Positions 40,417-49,892 of a DNA stretch of 64,000 bases are shown here, piece by piece. The DNA lies in assembly GCF_001435845.1 (NCBI RefSeq), contig NZ_CM003596.1, positions 3,147,298 through 3,211,297 of the forward strand. Direction: 5' to 3'. This DNA is from Psychrobacter sp. P11G3. GTDB lineage: Bacteria > Pseudomonadota > Gammaproteobacteria > Pseudomonadales > Moraxellaceae. Every line of letters begins with the position of its first letter. The first letter of the stretch is position 1. Under the pieces are notes generated by a model, which had not been told where the DNA came from, searched no databases, and worked only from the letters and a program-made list of their open reading frames with translations. Made by a program: the position numbers and the translations under genes.

Positions 40417-40821
40417 TCTGTTTATTGGATTGCTTTGAGTGGTGGCTGTTAGTCAATATAGCTATTTATAACTCTAACCATCAATATGCTGCGGGATATT
40501 GATGGTTTTTTATTATCTAGGTTCAAAAACGGTAGTAATGGACATAGCCGTACTGAACATAATAGCCTAGTATCATTGACTGACGCTATTTTACAAAATC
40601 CACCTTCTCAACTTTCTGATTACACGGTAATCTAAAGGTCTAGTTATATTTGCTAGTCGGTATTTAGCAGTCACTAGTGATCATTTGATAGAAATCAGTA
40701 TGAGCTAAAGACGTTTTATAAATGTATAAAAGCTAAGTGTATAAATAAAAACAATGTATATCACGGCTGTCAAAGTCGTTGACAAAAAACACTTCCCTTT
40801 TCCGATATCAGAGGATATTTC
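40417..40821. other. Gap after infC
   Basis: 405 bases with a terminator hairpin at the left end. rpmI and rplT, which usually follow infC, are absent. The remaining AT-rich sequence presumably holds the promoter of the TelA-family gene, but no clear one was picked. Confidence 0.6.
40476..40512 (+). terminator. Terminator of thrS-infC
   Basis: AACCATCAATAT pairs perfectly with ATATTGATGGTT around an 8-base GC-rich loop, then TTTTATT. It ends the operon directly after infC. Confidence 0.92.
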
Positions 40822-42066
40822 ATGCAAGAATTGACGCCACCAGAAAACGCTACAACTCCTAGTATCTCTCTAACAGCACCTGAACCTGTCAAAGAAATAC
40901 AGAAAAGTGAAGCAGATCAGATGGTCAAATTGGATGAAAGCCAAATTCCTGAGCTCGATGCCAAGGTTGATGCTTTTGTTGATCATGTGCTGACCAACTC
41001 TGTGCATAGCGATGAGTTTCGGCAGAACGTGCAGTCTATTCATAATCTAGGTACCAAAGAGATTCGTGAATCTGCACAAGTATCTAACCGAATGTTAGAT
41101 TTGCCTGCAAAAAGTCTTAATGACAGTTTATTTGACAACTCCCCTATCGCCAAATCATTGACGGAACTACGCGGGATTGTTGAAGATTTGGATCCGAGCA
41201 AAAAAGAGCTGACTAGCTCACGCAAGTTGTTCGGTCTCATCCCATTCGGTAATAAAGTACAAGATTATTTCCGTCAGTATGAGTCAGCGCAGTCACATAT
41301 TAATGCCGTTGTGACTAGTCTCTATAATGGTAAAGATGAATTGCTCAAAGATAATGCGATGATTGAGCAAGAAAAAGTCAATATGTGGGAGCTGATGCAG
41401 TCTATTCGTCAGTATGTCTATGTTGGCAAAAAGATTGATGAGCAACTTGAGCAAAAGGTCTATGCGATAGAAGCAACAGATCCAGAAAAGGCACGCATTA
41501 TCAAGGAAGAGATGTTGTTTTATGTCCGTCAAAAAAACACTGACTTTTTAACTCAGTTAGCAGTGAATGTACAAGGCTATTTGGCGCTTGATACTATTCG
41601 CCGTAATAATTTAGAGCTGATAAAAGGGGTTGATCGAGCAACGACGACGACTGTGTCTGCACTACGTACAGCGGTGGTAGTTGCCCAAGCCATGACCAAT
41701 CAAAAGTTGGTATTAGATCAAATCACTGCGTTGAATAAAACCACTAGTAGTTTGATTGAATCAACTTCAGCCATGCTTAAACGTCAGTCAGGTGAAATCC
41801 ATGAGCAGGCGACCAGCAGTAGTATTGAACTTGATAAACTGCAAAATGCCTTCAATAATGTCTATGACACTATGGATATGATTAGCAATTACAAAATTGA
41901 AGCGCTAGAGAATATGAAGCAAACGGTCAATACATTGACCACGGAAGTAGATAAAGCACAAAAATACTTAGATAAATCAAATCAGACTACGGTATTAGAA
42001 GTCTCAAAAGAGTTGGATAGTAAAAAGATCACTAACCAATCGAGCAATGTCGATATCGATATTTGA
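40822..42066 (+). CDS. TelA family protein (toxic-anion-resistance family)
   Basis: A 414-residue protein of the TelA/KlaA family (PF05816). Members are annotated as toxic-anion (tellurite) resistance proteins and are often linked to envelope stress. Typical stretches are SSRKLFGLIPFGNKVQDYFRQ (about 130-150), DNAMIEQEKVNMWELMQ, FLTQLAVNVQGYLALDTIRRNN and VSALRTAVVVAQAMTNQKLVLDQI. It is largely alpha-helical, with no signal peptide or membrane segment. AGAGGA precedes the ATG. The usual partners (XpaC/TerD-type genes) are absent, so it is an orphan copy. The resistance role is uncertain in chromosomal members. Confidence 0.9.
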   Translation: MQELTPPENATTPSISLTAPEPVKEIQKSEADQMVKLDESQIPELDAKVDAFVDHVLTNSVHSDEFRQNVQSIHNLGTKEIRESAQVSNRMLDLPAKSLNDSLFDNSPIAKSLTELRGIVEDLDPSKKELTSSRKLFGLIPFGNKVQDYFRQYESAQSHINAVVTSLYNGKDELLKDNAMIEQEKVNMWELMQSIRQYVYVGKKIDEQLEQKVYAIEATDPEKARIIKEEMLFYVRQKNTDFLTQLAVNVQGYLALDTIRRNNLELIKGVDRATTTTVSALRTAVVVAQAMTNQKLVLDQITALNKTTSSLIESTSAMLKRQSGEIHEQATSSSIELDKLQNAFNNVYDTMDMISNYKIEALENMKQTVNTLTTEVDKAQKYLDKSNQTTVLEVSKELDSKKITNQSSNVDIDI

Positions 42067-42077
42067 TTTATCCCTAT

Positions 42078-42102
42078 AGCGGTCGCCAGAAAACTGACCG
42101 CT
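42078..42102 (+). terminator. Weak hairpin after the TelA-family gene
   Basis: AGCGGTC pairs with GACCGCT around an 11-base loop but no T-run follows, so it may be a weak terminator or only a 3'-end stabiliser before rnr. Confidence 0.35.
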
Positions 42103-42205
42103 TCCTGCTACCGAATACACATAAGACAATTGACGCAAGATATTGCAACGTCGTTCGTGTTAAGATAGCCACTATTAATAATTTTAAAAATAGATACGGT
42201 AATTT

Positions 42206-44482
42206 ATGAGTTGGAATGATCCAAACGCCTCAAGTGAGGCAAAAAAGTATGACAACCCGATTCCTAGTCGTGAGCTGATACTCAGCACGATTAATGAGCA
42301 TGGGGAAGTCACGCATCAACAATTGGCAAAAGCCTTTAACATTGATGACCCTGATCAGTTTGATGCTTTGGGCAATCGCCTAAAGGCAATGGCGCGTGAC
42401 GGCCAAGTAAACCGTGATGGTCGTCCTTATCGCTATCGCACGGTGACTAAGCAAGATATCGTCTCAGGTACAGTTTCTGCACATCCAAAAGGTTTTGGGT
42501 TTGTAGTGCTAAGTGATATGCCAGATTTGTTTTTGCATGAAAAACAAATGCGCTGGGTATTTAATGGCGATACAGTAGCAGCCGTAGGCACTTCGACTGA
42601 CAATCGTGGACGTACCGAAGGGCGTATCGTCGATGTTGTCGAACGTCGTCAAAACAACTTTATCGGTACACTTGCTCGTGATGAAGATGGCTATTGTGTT
42701 GAGCTTGGTAGCCCAAACAATCATCAACCGATTACGGTTACTGATGACAATGTTCAGGCGCTAAATATTAAGCAAGGCGCTCCTGTTAAAGTCGATATCA
42801 TTGACTGGCCAAACCAGCATGAATTTGCCACTGGTAAAATCACTGAAGTGCTGTCTGATGACAATGATCGTGAATTGATTATTGAGACTACCCTGCTCAA
42901 CTATGATATTCCATCAGATTTTAGCGAAGCTGCGCTTAAGCAAGCCGATGATTATCAAGAGCCAACGGAAAAAGATATAAAAGGTCGTACAGATATACGT
43001 CATCTACCGCTTGTCACTATCGACGGCGAAGATGCTCGTGACTTTGATGATGCTGTATTTGCTGAAAAGCGTTCTGGTGGTAACTACCGTGTTGTGGTTG
43101 CGATTGCAGATGTCAGCTATTATGTGACACCAAATTCACCACTTGATCAAGATGCCTATGAGCGTGGTACTTCAGTATACTTCCCGCATCGCGTAATTCC
43201 AATGTTGCCTGAAGTATTATCTAACGGTCTATGTTCACTGAACCCTAATTTAGATCGCTTATGTATGGTTGCTGATATCAAGATATCGCGCGCCGGTAAA
43301 GTGACTGGATATGAGTTCTATCCATCAGTGATGCATTCACAAGCACGTCTCACCTATAATCAAGTAAATGATTATCTTGTGAACCCGAATGATAAGAGAT
43401 TACCTAAATCATTAACGGGTAATAAAGACGTTAAAAAATCTGTTGATACGTTACATCAATTGTATGAGCTACTACTTAAAAAGCGTGAAGAACGTCATGC
43501 AATGGAATTTGAAACGGTTGAAACGTATATCAAGTTCAACGAGAAAGGCGGAATCGAAGCGATTTTACCGCGCACTCGTGGCGACTCTCAGAAGCTAATC
43601 GAAGAATGTATGCTGCTTGCCAATACTTGTGCTGCAAACTTCGCGCTTAAACATGAGCTGCCAGTTTTATATCGTAACCATGACAAGCCTGATAATGAGA
43701 AGTCGATGCGTATTCATGAATATGCAAAAAACTTTGGCTTACCATTCCCAGAAGAGAATCCAACGCAAGCGGACTATCAGCGCATTATCGAAGCAACTAA
43801 AGATAGACCAGATGCCATCAGTATTCATAGCATGCTGCTGCGTTCAATGATGCAAGCAAACTATGCACCTGACAATATTGGTCACTTTGGCTTAGCATAT
43901 GACGAATATAGCCACTTTACCTCGCCGATTCGCCGTTATCCAGATTTGATGCTGCATCGCGCGATTAAGGCAAAAGTCACCAACAGCCAACAGCCTGTTA
44001 TGGACTTTTCTCTTGAAGGTGCTGGTACACAAACGTCAGATACAGAACGCCGTGCAGAAAAAGCATCACGTTATGTAGAGTCTTGGCTCAAGTGTCACTA
44101 TATGACCGATCATGTCGGTGAAGAGTTCGAAGGCGTTGTGACTACGGTTACTAGCTTTGGTCTATTCGTCACATTGACTGACTTATATATCGATGGTTTG
44201 GTTCATATCTCAAACGTTGGCGATGACTTCTTTGTCTACGATGAGCAGCAACAGCAGCTTATCGGTAAAGATAAAGGCACACTATTTGGATTGGGCGATT
44301 CGGTTAAAGTGAAGGTTGCGGGTGTCAACATGGACCTGTTACAAATTGATTTTGATTTGAAGGCTAAATTGCAATCTAGTGCAATGAACCAAAGCAAAAA
44401 AGGTCAACCGAAGAAAGAGCAGCCTAAGAAAGCCCCAGCAAAAAGAAGCAGCAACCGCAGAGGCGCTGCCAAAAAAAGCTAA
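42206..44482 (+). CDS. rnr: Ribonuclease R
   Basis: RNase R is a 3'-5' exoribonuclease that degrades structured RNA and takes part in trans-translation and cold adaptation. The order is complete. It begins with a winged-helix N-terminus (about 20-80) and cold-shock-type OB domains (SGTVSAHPKGFGFVVL). The RNB catalytic domain follows, with DGEDARDFDDAV carrying the metal-binding aspartates. An S1 domain (EGVVTTVTSFGLFVTLTD..VHIS) precedes a lysine-rich tail. At 758 residues it is close to other RNase R proteins (E. coli 813). Distinguishing it from RNase II rests on the helix-turn-helix start and basic tail. It is probably its own unit, with a terminator behind. Confidence 0.96.
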   Translation: MSWNDPNASSEAKKYDNPIPSRELILSTINEHGEVTHQQLAKAFNIDDPDQFDALGNRLKAMARDGQVNRDGRPYRYRTVTKQDIVSGTVSAHPKGFGFVVLSDMPDLFLHEKQMRWVFNGDTVAAVGTSTDNRGRTEGRIVDVVERRQNNFIGTLARDEDGYCVELGSPNNHQPITVTDDNVQALNIKQGAPVKVDIIDWPNQHEFATGKITEVLSDDNDRELIIETTLLNYDIPSDFSEAALKQADDYQEPTEKDIKGRTDIRHLPLVTIDGEDARDFDDAVFAEKRSGGNYRVVVAIADVSYYVTPNSPLDQDAYERGTSVYFPHRVIPMLPEVLSNGLCSLNPNLDRLCMVADIKISRAGKVTGYEFYPSVMHSQARLTYNQVNDYLVNPNDKRLPKSLTGNKDVKKSVDTLHQLYELLLKKREERHAMEFETVETYIKFNEKGGIEAILPRTRGDSQKLIEECMLLANTCAANFALKHELPVLYRNHDKPDNEKSMRIHEYAKNFGLPFPEENPTQADYQRIIEATKDRPDAISIHSMLLRSMMQANYAPDNIGHFGLAYDEYSHFTSPIRRYPDLMLHRAIKAKVTNSQQPVMDFSLEGAGTQTSDTERRAEKASRYVESWLKCHYMTDHVGEEFEGVVTTVTSFGLFVTLTDLYIDGLVHISNVGDDFFVYDEQQQQLIGKDKGTLFGLGDSVKVKVAGVNMDLLQIDFDLKAKLQSSAMNQSKKGQPKKEQPKKAPAKRSSNRRGAAKKS

Positions 44483-44521
44483 GCTTAGACTGATACTTGG
44501 ATACTGATGTTGTAATACAAT

Positions 44522-44554
44522 AAAAAAGGCTAACGTAATCGTTAGCCTTTTTTA
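44522..44554. terminator. Bidirectional terminator after rnr
   Basis: A 13-14 bp stem AAAAAAGGCTAACG / CGTTAGCCTTTTTT with a TAAT loop, serving rnr and the convergent small gene. Confidence 0.93.
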
Positions 44555-44599
44555 TGCTGTGTACTTTTCAATCATCAATGATATAGCTATTTATTGTGC

Positions 44600-44881
44600 C
44601 TATTGCGCATCGTCCAATTGCTCTACACGGTCTTGTTCGGCTTGCTGTGCTTGGTCAATTTTGCTAGTAGCACTATCTACGATAGCTTTCGGCTGTTGGC
44701 TAAGTGGCTGGCTAGTAATATCTGTATCAGATGTAGCTACTGTAGAATCAGGCTGTTCAGCCGCTACACTACTGGTTGCAATCTCTCTATTTTGTTCGCG
44801 ACTATTGCCATTGATAATGTTAAAGCCAAGTAATGCCACAATACCAATTACTGCAAAGATAATAACGTGTTTCATTTCCAT
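44600..44881 (-). CDS. Small single-span membrane protein, hypothetical
   Basis: 93 residues. A hydrophobic segment at about 4-22 (HVIIFAVIGIVALLGFNII) acts as signal anchor. The rest is polar, rich in Gln, Asp, Ser and Ala, with a predicted helical end (KIDQAQQAEQDRVEQLDD). It probably faces the periplasm. Two adjacent starts are possible (ATG GAA ATG). It lies between rnr and the MscS gene, on the MscS strand and 80 bases downstream of it, so co-transcription is possible. Function unknown; it could be a lineage-specific accessory of the channel, which is only a guess. Confidence 0.65.
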   Translation of the reverse strand: MEMKHVIIFAVIGIVALLGFNIINGNSREQNREIATSSVAAEQPDSTVATSDTDITSQPLSQQPKAIVDSATSKIDQAQQAEQDRVEQLDDAQ

Positions 44882-44962
44882 AAAAAGCCCCGTATTTGAA
44901 TAACCACCAAATATAGATTCTGTTGCACTTTTTATGCCTAAATCTTATTTAACGTCTAGTAC

Positions 44963-46636
44963 CTATTCTTGCGGGCTATTATTATTCAATAAGTCAGTCT
45001 CATCTGAGCTTTGAGCAATCTCTTGCTCTACCTTTTCCATCAGCTTATCGTCAGGACGGGCGTCGAGAACCTCATTAGCACTGCGACCTTGCAAAATGGT
45101 TTTGGCTCGAGCCTTGGCTTGTTTTTTATCTTGGTCATCCGTATGACTCCCGCTGACCTGATTTGTGTCAGCAGGTTTAGAGGCAGTTGGCGTAATCGTT
45201 ATATCAGATTGAACATTATTAGCATTGTTGGCACTGCTTTGCATGTGTTCAAAGGCTTTTTCTAACTTGTTATTGAAGCGCAGACGATAAATAGGCTCAG
45301 GTAAGCTAAAGCCTTTATCTTCTAATGCATGCTTGGTCTCACGAATGGCGATACTGCGTGCTTTGGCAAAGTCGGTCTCTGATTGATCTACCCAAACCTG
45401 AAATTCCAAAACAATATTAGAATCACCCACATTGGTAATGACCGCAATCGCCTTAGGCTCATTCAACACAAACGCCAGCGTATGTATCGCATCCAATCCG
45501 ACTTTGATTGCTGCTAATGGATCATCATTGGCATCAACGCCCAATTCAAAAGTAAATCGGCGCTCAGGGTTTTTGGTGTAATTTAGAATGGTACCTTTAA
45601 AGACTTCAGCATTAGGAATGCGCAGCTGATTACCGTCCAGTGTCATCAGTATTGTCGCACGTGAAGTCAAACGAACCACGATGCCCTCTTGCCCATTAAT
45701 CACGATATGGTCACGAGCACGAAAAGGTTGGCGAATGCTCAGCATTAATGAAGCGATATAATTCTCAATGGTGTCTTTGACTGCGAAACCAACCGCAATA
45801 CCAATGACACCTGCCCCACCAAGCAGAGTACCTAAAATAGTCTCTGCACCTATCAGACTTAGCCCTAGAATCAGACCAAAGATAATAAAGATGACTTTGA
45901 CCGTTTGTGACAGCAGCTCAGCGACAAATGGATTGGGTGTTAGACGTTGCCACATTTTTTTGCGATTAGATAACCAACTGCCAAACCATGCTACCAAGGC
46001 AAATATAAAGATGCCAACCAATAGTAGCGGTAGCGCCTTCACTAGATTGGTCACCTGCGCTTTTAGACCTTGATAGACCGTTGAGACATTCTCTTGAACA
46101 TCTAGTGTGCGGTTAATTCTATCTTCTACAGTGACGACATCTGTTAGTCGGTTGGTTAAGTTGATCGCTTGTTGTGCTTTTTTTTCGTTGGCTGTTTCTC
46201 CCGTTAGGGTAACGACCCCTTGAGTGACACTAACATTGACGGCTTGTAAGCCTTCGATTTCAGAGAAAATACCGCTGATACGTTGACGAATATCGTTGTC
46301 TTTTTGCGGTGTGGGTGTGGTCTCGATTTGTGCGTTATTAGTGCTTTCGCCACTGATTATTGGTGGCGTAGCTGGCGTTGGCAATGAGCTGGCAGGTTCT
46401 GTGACTTCACTGTCTGATGTCTCATTTTCTGATATAGCAGAATTATCGTTAGATACGCTTGCCTCTGTCGTATCTACACTTTCAGTTGTCTCTATACCTA
46501 GCGCTGCTGCGATACCAGAAATCTCTTCACTGGCAGCATGCGCTGAAAACGCAAAAAGGATGCTTAGTAACAACACTATTTGACCCCACGCTTTTATAAA
46601 ACTGCGTACTATCGGACGGTCAATATAAGTGGCCAT
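44963..46636 (-). CDS. BON-domain mechanosensitive ion channel (MscS family)
   Basis: A pressure-release channel of the inner membrane with an added periplasmic domain. It has a signal peptide (cleavage near AHA-ASEE), a Ser/Thr/Glu-rich linker, then a BON domain (about 113-175, NVSVTQGVVTLTGETANEKK), which in other proteins binds membranes or ligands. Two helices, the MscS pore helix (GVIGIAVGFAVKDTIENYI) and the beta domain (RDHIVINGQEGIVVRLTSR) follow. The C-terminal tail is long and polar (Lys/Asp/Asn-rich). I start at the ATG ending at 46636, with AAGGA five bases upstream; one two codons earlier overlaps that site. The length is 557 residues. Confidence 0.92.
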   Translation of the reverse strand: MATYIDRPIVRSFIKAWGQIVLLLSILFAFSAHAASEEISGIAAALGIETTESVDTTEASVSNDNSAISENETSDSEVTEPASSLPTPATPPIISGESTNNAQIETTPTPQKDNDIRQRISGIFSEIEGLQAVNVSVTQGVVTLTGETANEKKAQQAINLTNRLTDVVTVEDRINRTLDVQENVSTVYQGLKAQVTNLVKALPLLLVGIFIFALVAWFGSWLSNRKKMWQRLTPNPFVAELLSQTVKVIFIIFGLILGLSLIGAETILGTLLGGAGVIGIAVGFAVKDTIENYIASLMLSIRQPFRARDHIVINGQEGIVVRLTSRATILMTLDGNQLRIPNAEVFKGTILNYTKNPERRFTFELGVDANDDPLAAIKVGLDAIHTLAFVLNEPKAIAVITNVGDSNIVLEFQVWVDQSETDFAKARSIAIRETKHALEDKGFSLPEPIYRLRFNNKLEKAFEHMQSSANNANNVQSDITITPTASKPADTNQVSGSHTDDQDKKQAKARAKTILQGRSANEVLDARPDDKLMEKVEQEIAQSSDETDLLNNNSPQE

Positions 46637-46701
46637 AAGCATCCTTAATTTTTTACGGATTTTTCTCGCTTAGCTTGTTGTTGGTAACTGGCTATCTGGA
46701 T

Positions 46702-47439
46702 TTAGCTATCTAAATAAATCTGCGCTTCGCTCAAATTCAACGTGCCTTCATAGATAGCACGACCAGTGATGATACCTTCGATACAATCACCATAAGGCTT
46801 TAACAGCTCGATATCTTTCATATCGGTAACGCCGCCTGATGCAATCACAGGTAGTCTGCCTTCACGCGCCAAATTAACAGTTTGTTCAACGTTGACGCCT
46901 TGCATCATGCCATCACGCGCGATATCAGTATAAACGATTGATGATACGCCTACATCTGCAAAGCGCTTAGCAAGCTCGGTCGCTTTGGTATCTGTCACGT
47001 TTGCCCAGCCATGAGTGGCTACCATACCGTCTTTGGCATCGATACCGACGATGATATGCCCTGCAAATTCGCGGCAAGCTTCAGCGACAAAATCAGGATC
47101 TTCAACGGCTTTTGTACCGATAATGATATACGTCAAACCTGCGGTAATATACTGCTCGATAGTGTTCATGTTACGTACACCACCACCCAATTGAATAGGC
47201 AGGTTCGGATAGGCTTTGGTGATATCATTGACCACTTGTCTATGTACTGGCACGCCATCAAAAGCACCATTCAAATCGACCAAATGTAAGCGACGAGCGC
47301 CTTCATCTACCCAACGCGCTGCCATGGCAACTGGGTCATCAGAGAACACCGTATCATCTTCCATACGGCCTTGTTTTAAACGTACACACTTACCATCTTT
47401 TAAATCAATAGCCGGGATAATGACAGGCACAGCACACAT
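46702..47439 (-). CDS. hisA: Phosphoribosylformimino-5-aminoimidazole carboxamide ribotide isomerase
   Basis: HisA is the TIM-barrel isomerase of the fourth step in histidine synthesis. The catalytic aspartates lie in [15 protein letters not shown] (N-terminal) and in VGIDAKDG (middle). Phosphate-binding loops are GGGVRN and ASGGVTD. I start it at 47439, where AAGGA is seven bases upstream. This gives 245 residues, the E. coli length; a GTG seven codons earlier is unlikely. No other his gene is in the window, so the pathway is dispersed in this genome. It is the upstream neighbour of the MscS-type gene on the same strand. Confidence 0.96.
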   Translation of the reverse strand: MCAVPVIIPAIDLKDGKCVRLKQGRMEDDTVFSDDPVAMAARWVDEGARRLHLVDLNGAFDGVPVHRQVVNDITKAYPNLPIQLGGGVRNMNTIEQYITAGLTYIIIGTKAVEDPDFVAEACREFAGHIIVGIDAKDGMVATHGWANVTDTKATELAKRFADVGVSSIVYTDIARDGMMQGVNVEQTVNLAREGRLPVIASGGVTDMKDIELLKPYGDCIEGIITGRAIYEGTLNLSEAQIYLDS

Positions 47440-47460
47440 ATAGCATTCCTTATAAAGCAC

Positions 47461-48534
47461 AAGATTGGCAATAAATTTAGTAAATTAAAATTTTGAGAAT
47501 GAAACGTTATTGAAGCATCAAATAACGAGAGAAAACGCTGCTTAAAAGTAGCATAAATTATGGACAGATCGAAAACCAAGACATCGCTAAGTTAGCAATC
47601 TGTTTGAATACAAATAAGAAAAACAGAAACTAGACAATCATAACCATAAGTTTTAGTACGTAGAATCACTACCAACAATCGTTAAATTCTATTACTGACT
47701 GGCAATTTTAGGTCAATTTAGCGTATAATCCTAGGTAAATTTTTATTTGTTTCTATGTGATAGTAACCATGTGTTACGCTTTTTGTTGAGTTGTTACAAC
47801 TCACTAATACAGCATGGTGATCAGGATGGATCGAGCAATCGCTCAATACGCCAATAAAATATTGGCCAAGAAATTGCTAAAAAGGACTATCTGAAAAATC
47901 TCAACTAATAGTCTCTAAACCATCGATTCTGCGGTATTTAACCTTAATTAGATGTCTTGCAAGTCCCTATCACTAGCTAACTATATTAAAACCGTTACGA
48001 TTAAAACTATAGCAGCTTATAATAAGCGAGGTTTGCTTATCAGTTGCTTAGCTAGTTTGTCTTTTAACCAGTATATCATCTACCTTAATAGATCGTTATT
48101 TGGCCACACTCTTATTCTACCGAATATCTTTAGACGATATTAGTGAACGAGAGATGGTCAAACATACTGGTGTTACAAGTTTTAAATTTCAATGAAACGT
48201 GTGATAAAGCCATTTGTATTTAAACCAGTCTCTTTTAGCCATGTGCTATAGCGATTGATTTCGATGAAGCGGTTTTAGCATACACCTTGGTAGCCAGTCG
48301 CCACTTTGGTAATTCGAATAAGACATTAACGTGTTGTTAAGGAGTCTAAGGTCAGCGTTAATACTCTTACTAGTAGTTATGATCATGTATTGTCTTCACA
48401 GAGCTTTCATCCCTATTTCACTATAAAGGAAATAGACGATTGAAGGCTTTGTTGAGTGATACAAACGTTCATGCTACCGATATACCAAACAGGACGTCTG
48501 GTATCGTTTTAGACTATGGACTAAGTTTTCGCTT
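47461..48534. other. Long non-coding region before the nqr operon
   Basis: More than 1 kb with no gene I can support; a 63-codon frame at 47952-48143 has no ribosome site or recognisable features. There is a -10-like TATAAT at 47724-47729 with a poor -35, and a dyad GAGTTGT-T-ACAACTC at 47788-47802 that could be an operator. If the promoter is there, the nqr transcript has a leader of about 800 bases. No riboswitch fold was recognised. Confidence 0.5.
47788..47802. promoter_or_regulatory. Palindrome upstream of nqr (possible operator)
   Basis: A perfect 7-bp dyad GAGTTGT / ACAACTC around a single T, about 60 bases after a TATAAT-like -10. The binding factor is unknown. Confidence 0.35.
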
Positions 48535-49887
48535 ATGATTACCATCAAAAAAGGTTTGGATTTGCCCATCACTGGTGAACCCTCCCGCGAGATATCTGAG
48601 CACCAACCGACACATGTAGCACTTGTTGGCTATGATTATGTGGGTATGAAGCCCACTATGAATGTCAAAGAAGGTGACATTGTAGCCAAAGGTCAGCCCG
48701 TTTATGAAGACAAAAAACGTGTTGGCGTGGTCTACACTGCTCCTGCTGCCGGTAAGGTCGTCGCTGTTAAACGTGGCGAACGTCGAGTGTTTGAGAGTCT
48801 TGTGATTGCGGTCGACCCAAATGGTGAAGAAGTAGACTTTGAGCGCTATGACTCACAGCAGCTTGCTGACCTAGACTCTGAAGTCGTTGAAACCCAACTG
48901 ATTGCCTCTGGCGAATGGACCGCGTTCCGTACGCGTCCTTATAGCCGCGCACCCGAAATCGGCGCTCGTCCACATGCTATCTTTGTCACAGCAATGGATA
49001 CCAATCCACTTGCCTTTGACCCAATGCTTGTGATCAATGAGCAGCTACAAGCGTTCAATGATGGACTTGCTGTATTATCTACGCTTAGTCCAAAGACCTT
49101 TGTCTGTCATCACGGCGATACCCAACTGACACCAGTTGCAAAGACTGCAGCGAATAACGTCACTGAGTATCATGGTTTTGCTGGTAAGCATCCAGCTGGT
49201 CTTGCTGGTACGCATATTCATTTTTTGCATCCTATCAGCCGCGGTGTGACCGTATGGACGATTGGTTATCAAGACGTGATTGCCATCGGTAAATTGTTTA
49301 CGACAGGTCGTCTATATACGCGCCGCATGGTGAGCTTAGCAGGTCCTGCTGTCACCAACCCACATTTGGTTATGACTGAGCGCGGTGCTGATATCACTGC
49401 ATTGACCAAAGGTAAGCTGGCTGCTGGCGAGAACCGTATCATTTCAGGTTCAGTATTGTCTGGTCGCAAAGTGTTTGAAAACATCGCCTATCTGGGTCGT
49501 TTTCACAATCAGATCAGCGTATTGACTGAAGGTCGTGAGCGTCCTGCGTTCCACTTCTTTACTCCAGGTAAAAACCGCTTCTCAAAACTGCCTATCTATA
49601 TTTCGCAGTTCTTTGGTGGCAAAAAGTACGACTTTACTACCACAAGTAACGGCTCACCACGAGCGATGGTACCAATCGGTGTCTATGAAGAAGTCATGCC
49701 ACAAGATTACCTACCAACTCAATTACTACGTGCATTGATCGTCGAAGACATCATTAGCGCAGTAGATTTGGGTGTGCTTGAACTGGACGAAGAAGATTTG
49801 GCACTATGCACCTTTGTATCTCCTGGCAAATATGAATTCGGTGATATTTTGCGTGATAACTTAACGCGCATTGAGCTGGAGGGCTAA
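48535..49887 (+). CDS. nqrA: Na+-translocating NADH:quinone reductase subunit A
   Basis: First gene of the six-subunit sodium pump, which oxidises NADH, reduces ubiquinone and exports Na+. NqrA is the cytoplasmic subunit that contributes to the quinone site. The N-terminus [15 protein letters not shown] is characteristic, as are the barrel-sandwich region [24 protein letters not shown] and the stretch [15 protein letters not shown]. The length of 450 residues is usual. No strong ribosome site precedes the ATG, unlike the later genes. nqrB follows after 5 bases, and its ribosome site GGAGG lies in the last nqrA codons. A 1-kb non-coding region upstream probably contains the promoter. Confidence 0.97.
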   Translation: MITIKKGLDLPITGEPSREISEHQPTHVALVGYDYVGMKPTMNVKEGDIVAKGQPVYEDKKRVGVVYTAPAAGKVVAVKRGERRVFESLVIAVDPNGEEVDFERYDSQQLADLDSEVVETQLIASGEWTAFRTRPYSRAPEIGARPHAIFVTAMDTNPLAFDPMLVINEQLQAFNDGLAVLSTLSPKTFVCHHGDTQLTPVAKTAANNVTEYHGFAGKHPAGLAGTHIHFLHPISRGVTVWTIGYQDVIAIGKLFTTGRLYTRRMVSLAGPAVTNPHLVMTERGADITALTKGKLAAGENRIISGSVLSGRKVFENIAYLGRFHNQISVLTEGRERPAFHFFTPGKNRFSKLPIYISQFFGGKKYDFTTTSNGSPRAMVPIGVYEEVMPQDYLPTQLLRALIVEDIISAVDLGVLELDEEDLALCTFVSPGKYEFGDILRDNLTRIELEG

Positions 49888-49892
49888 CCACG

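Noticed and set aside
47952..48143. 63-codon frame before the nqr operon
   Set aside because: No ribosome site, low-complexity hydrophobic and basic content, no recognisable family.
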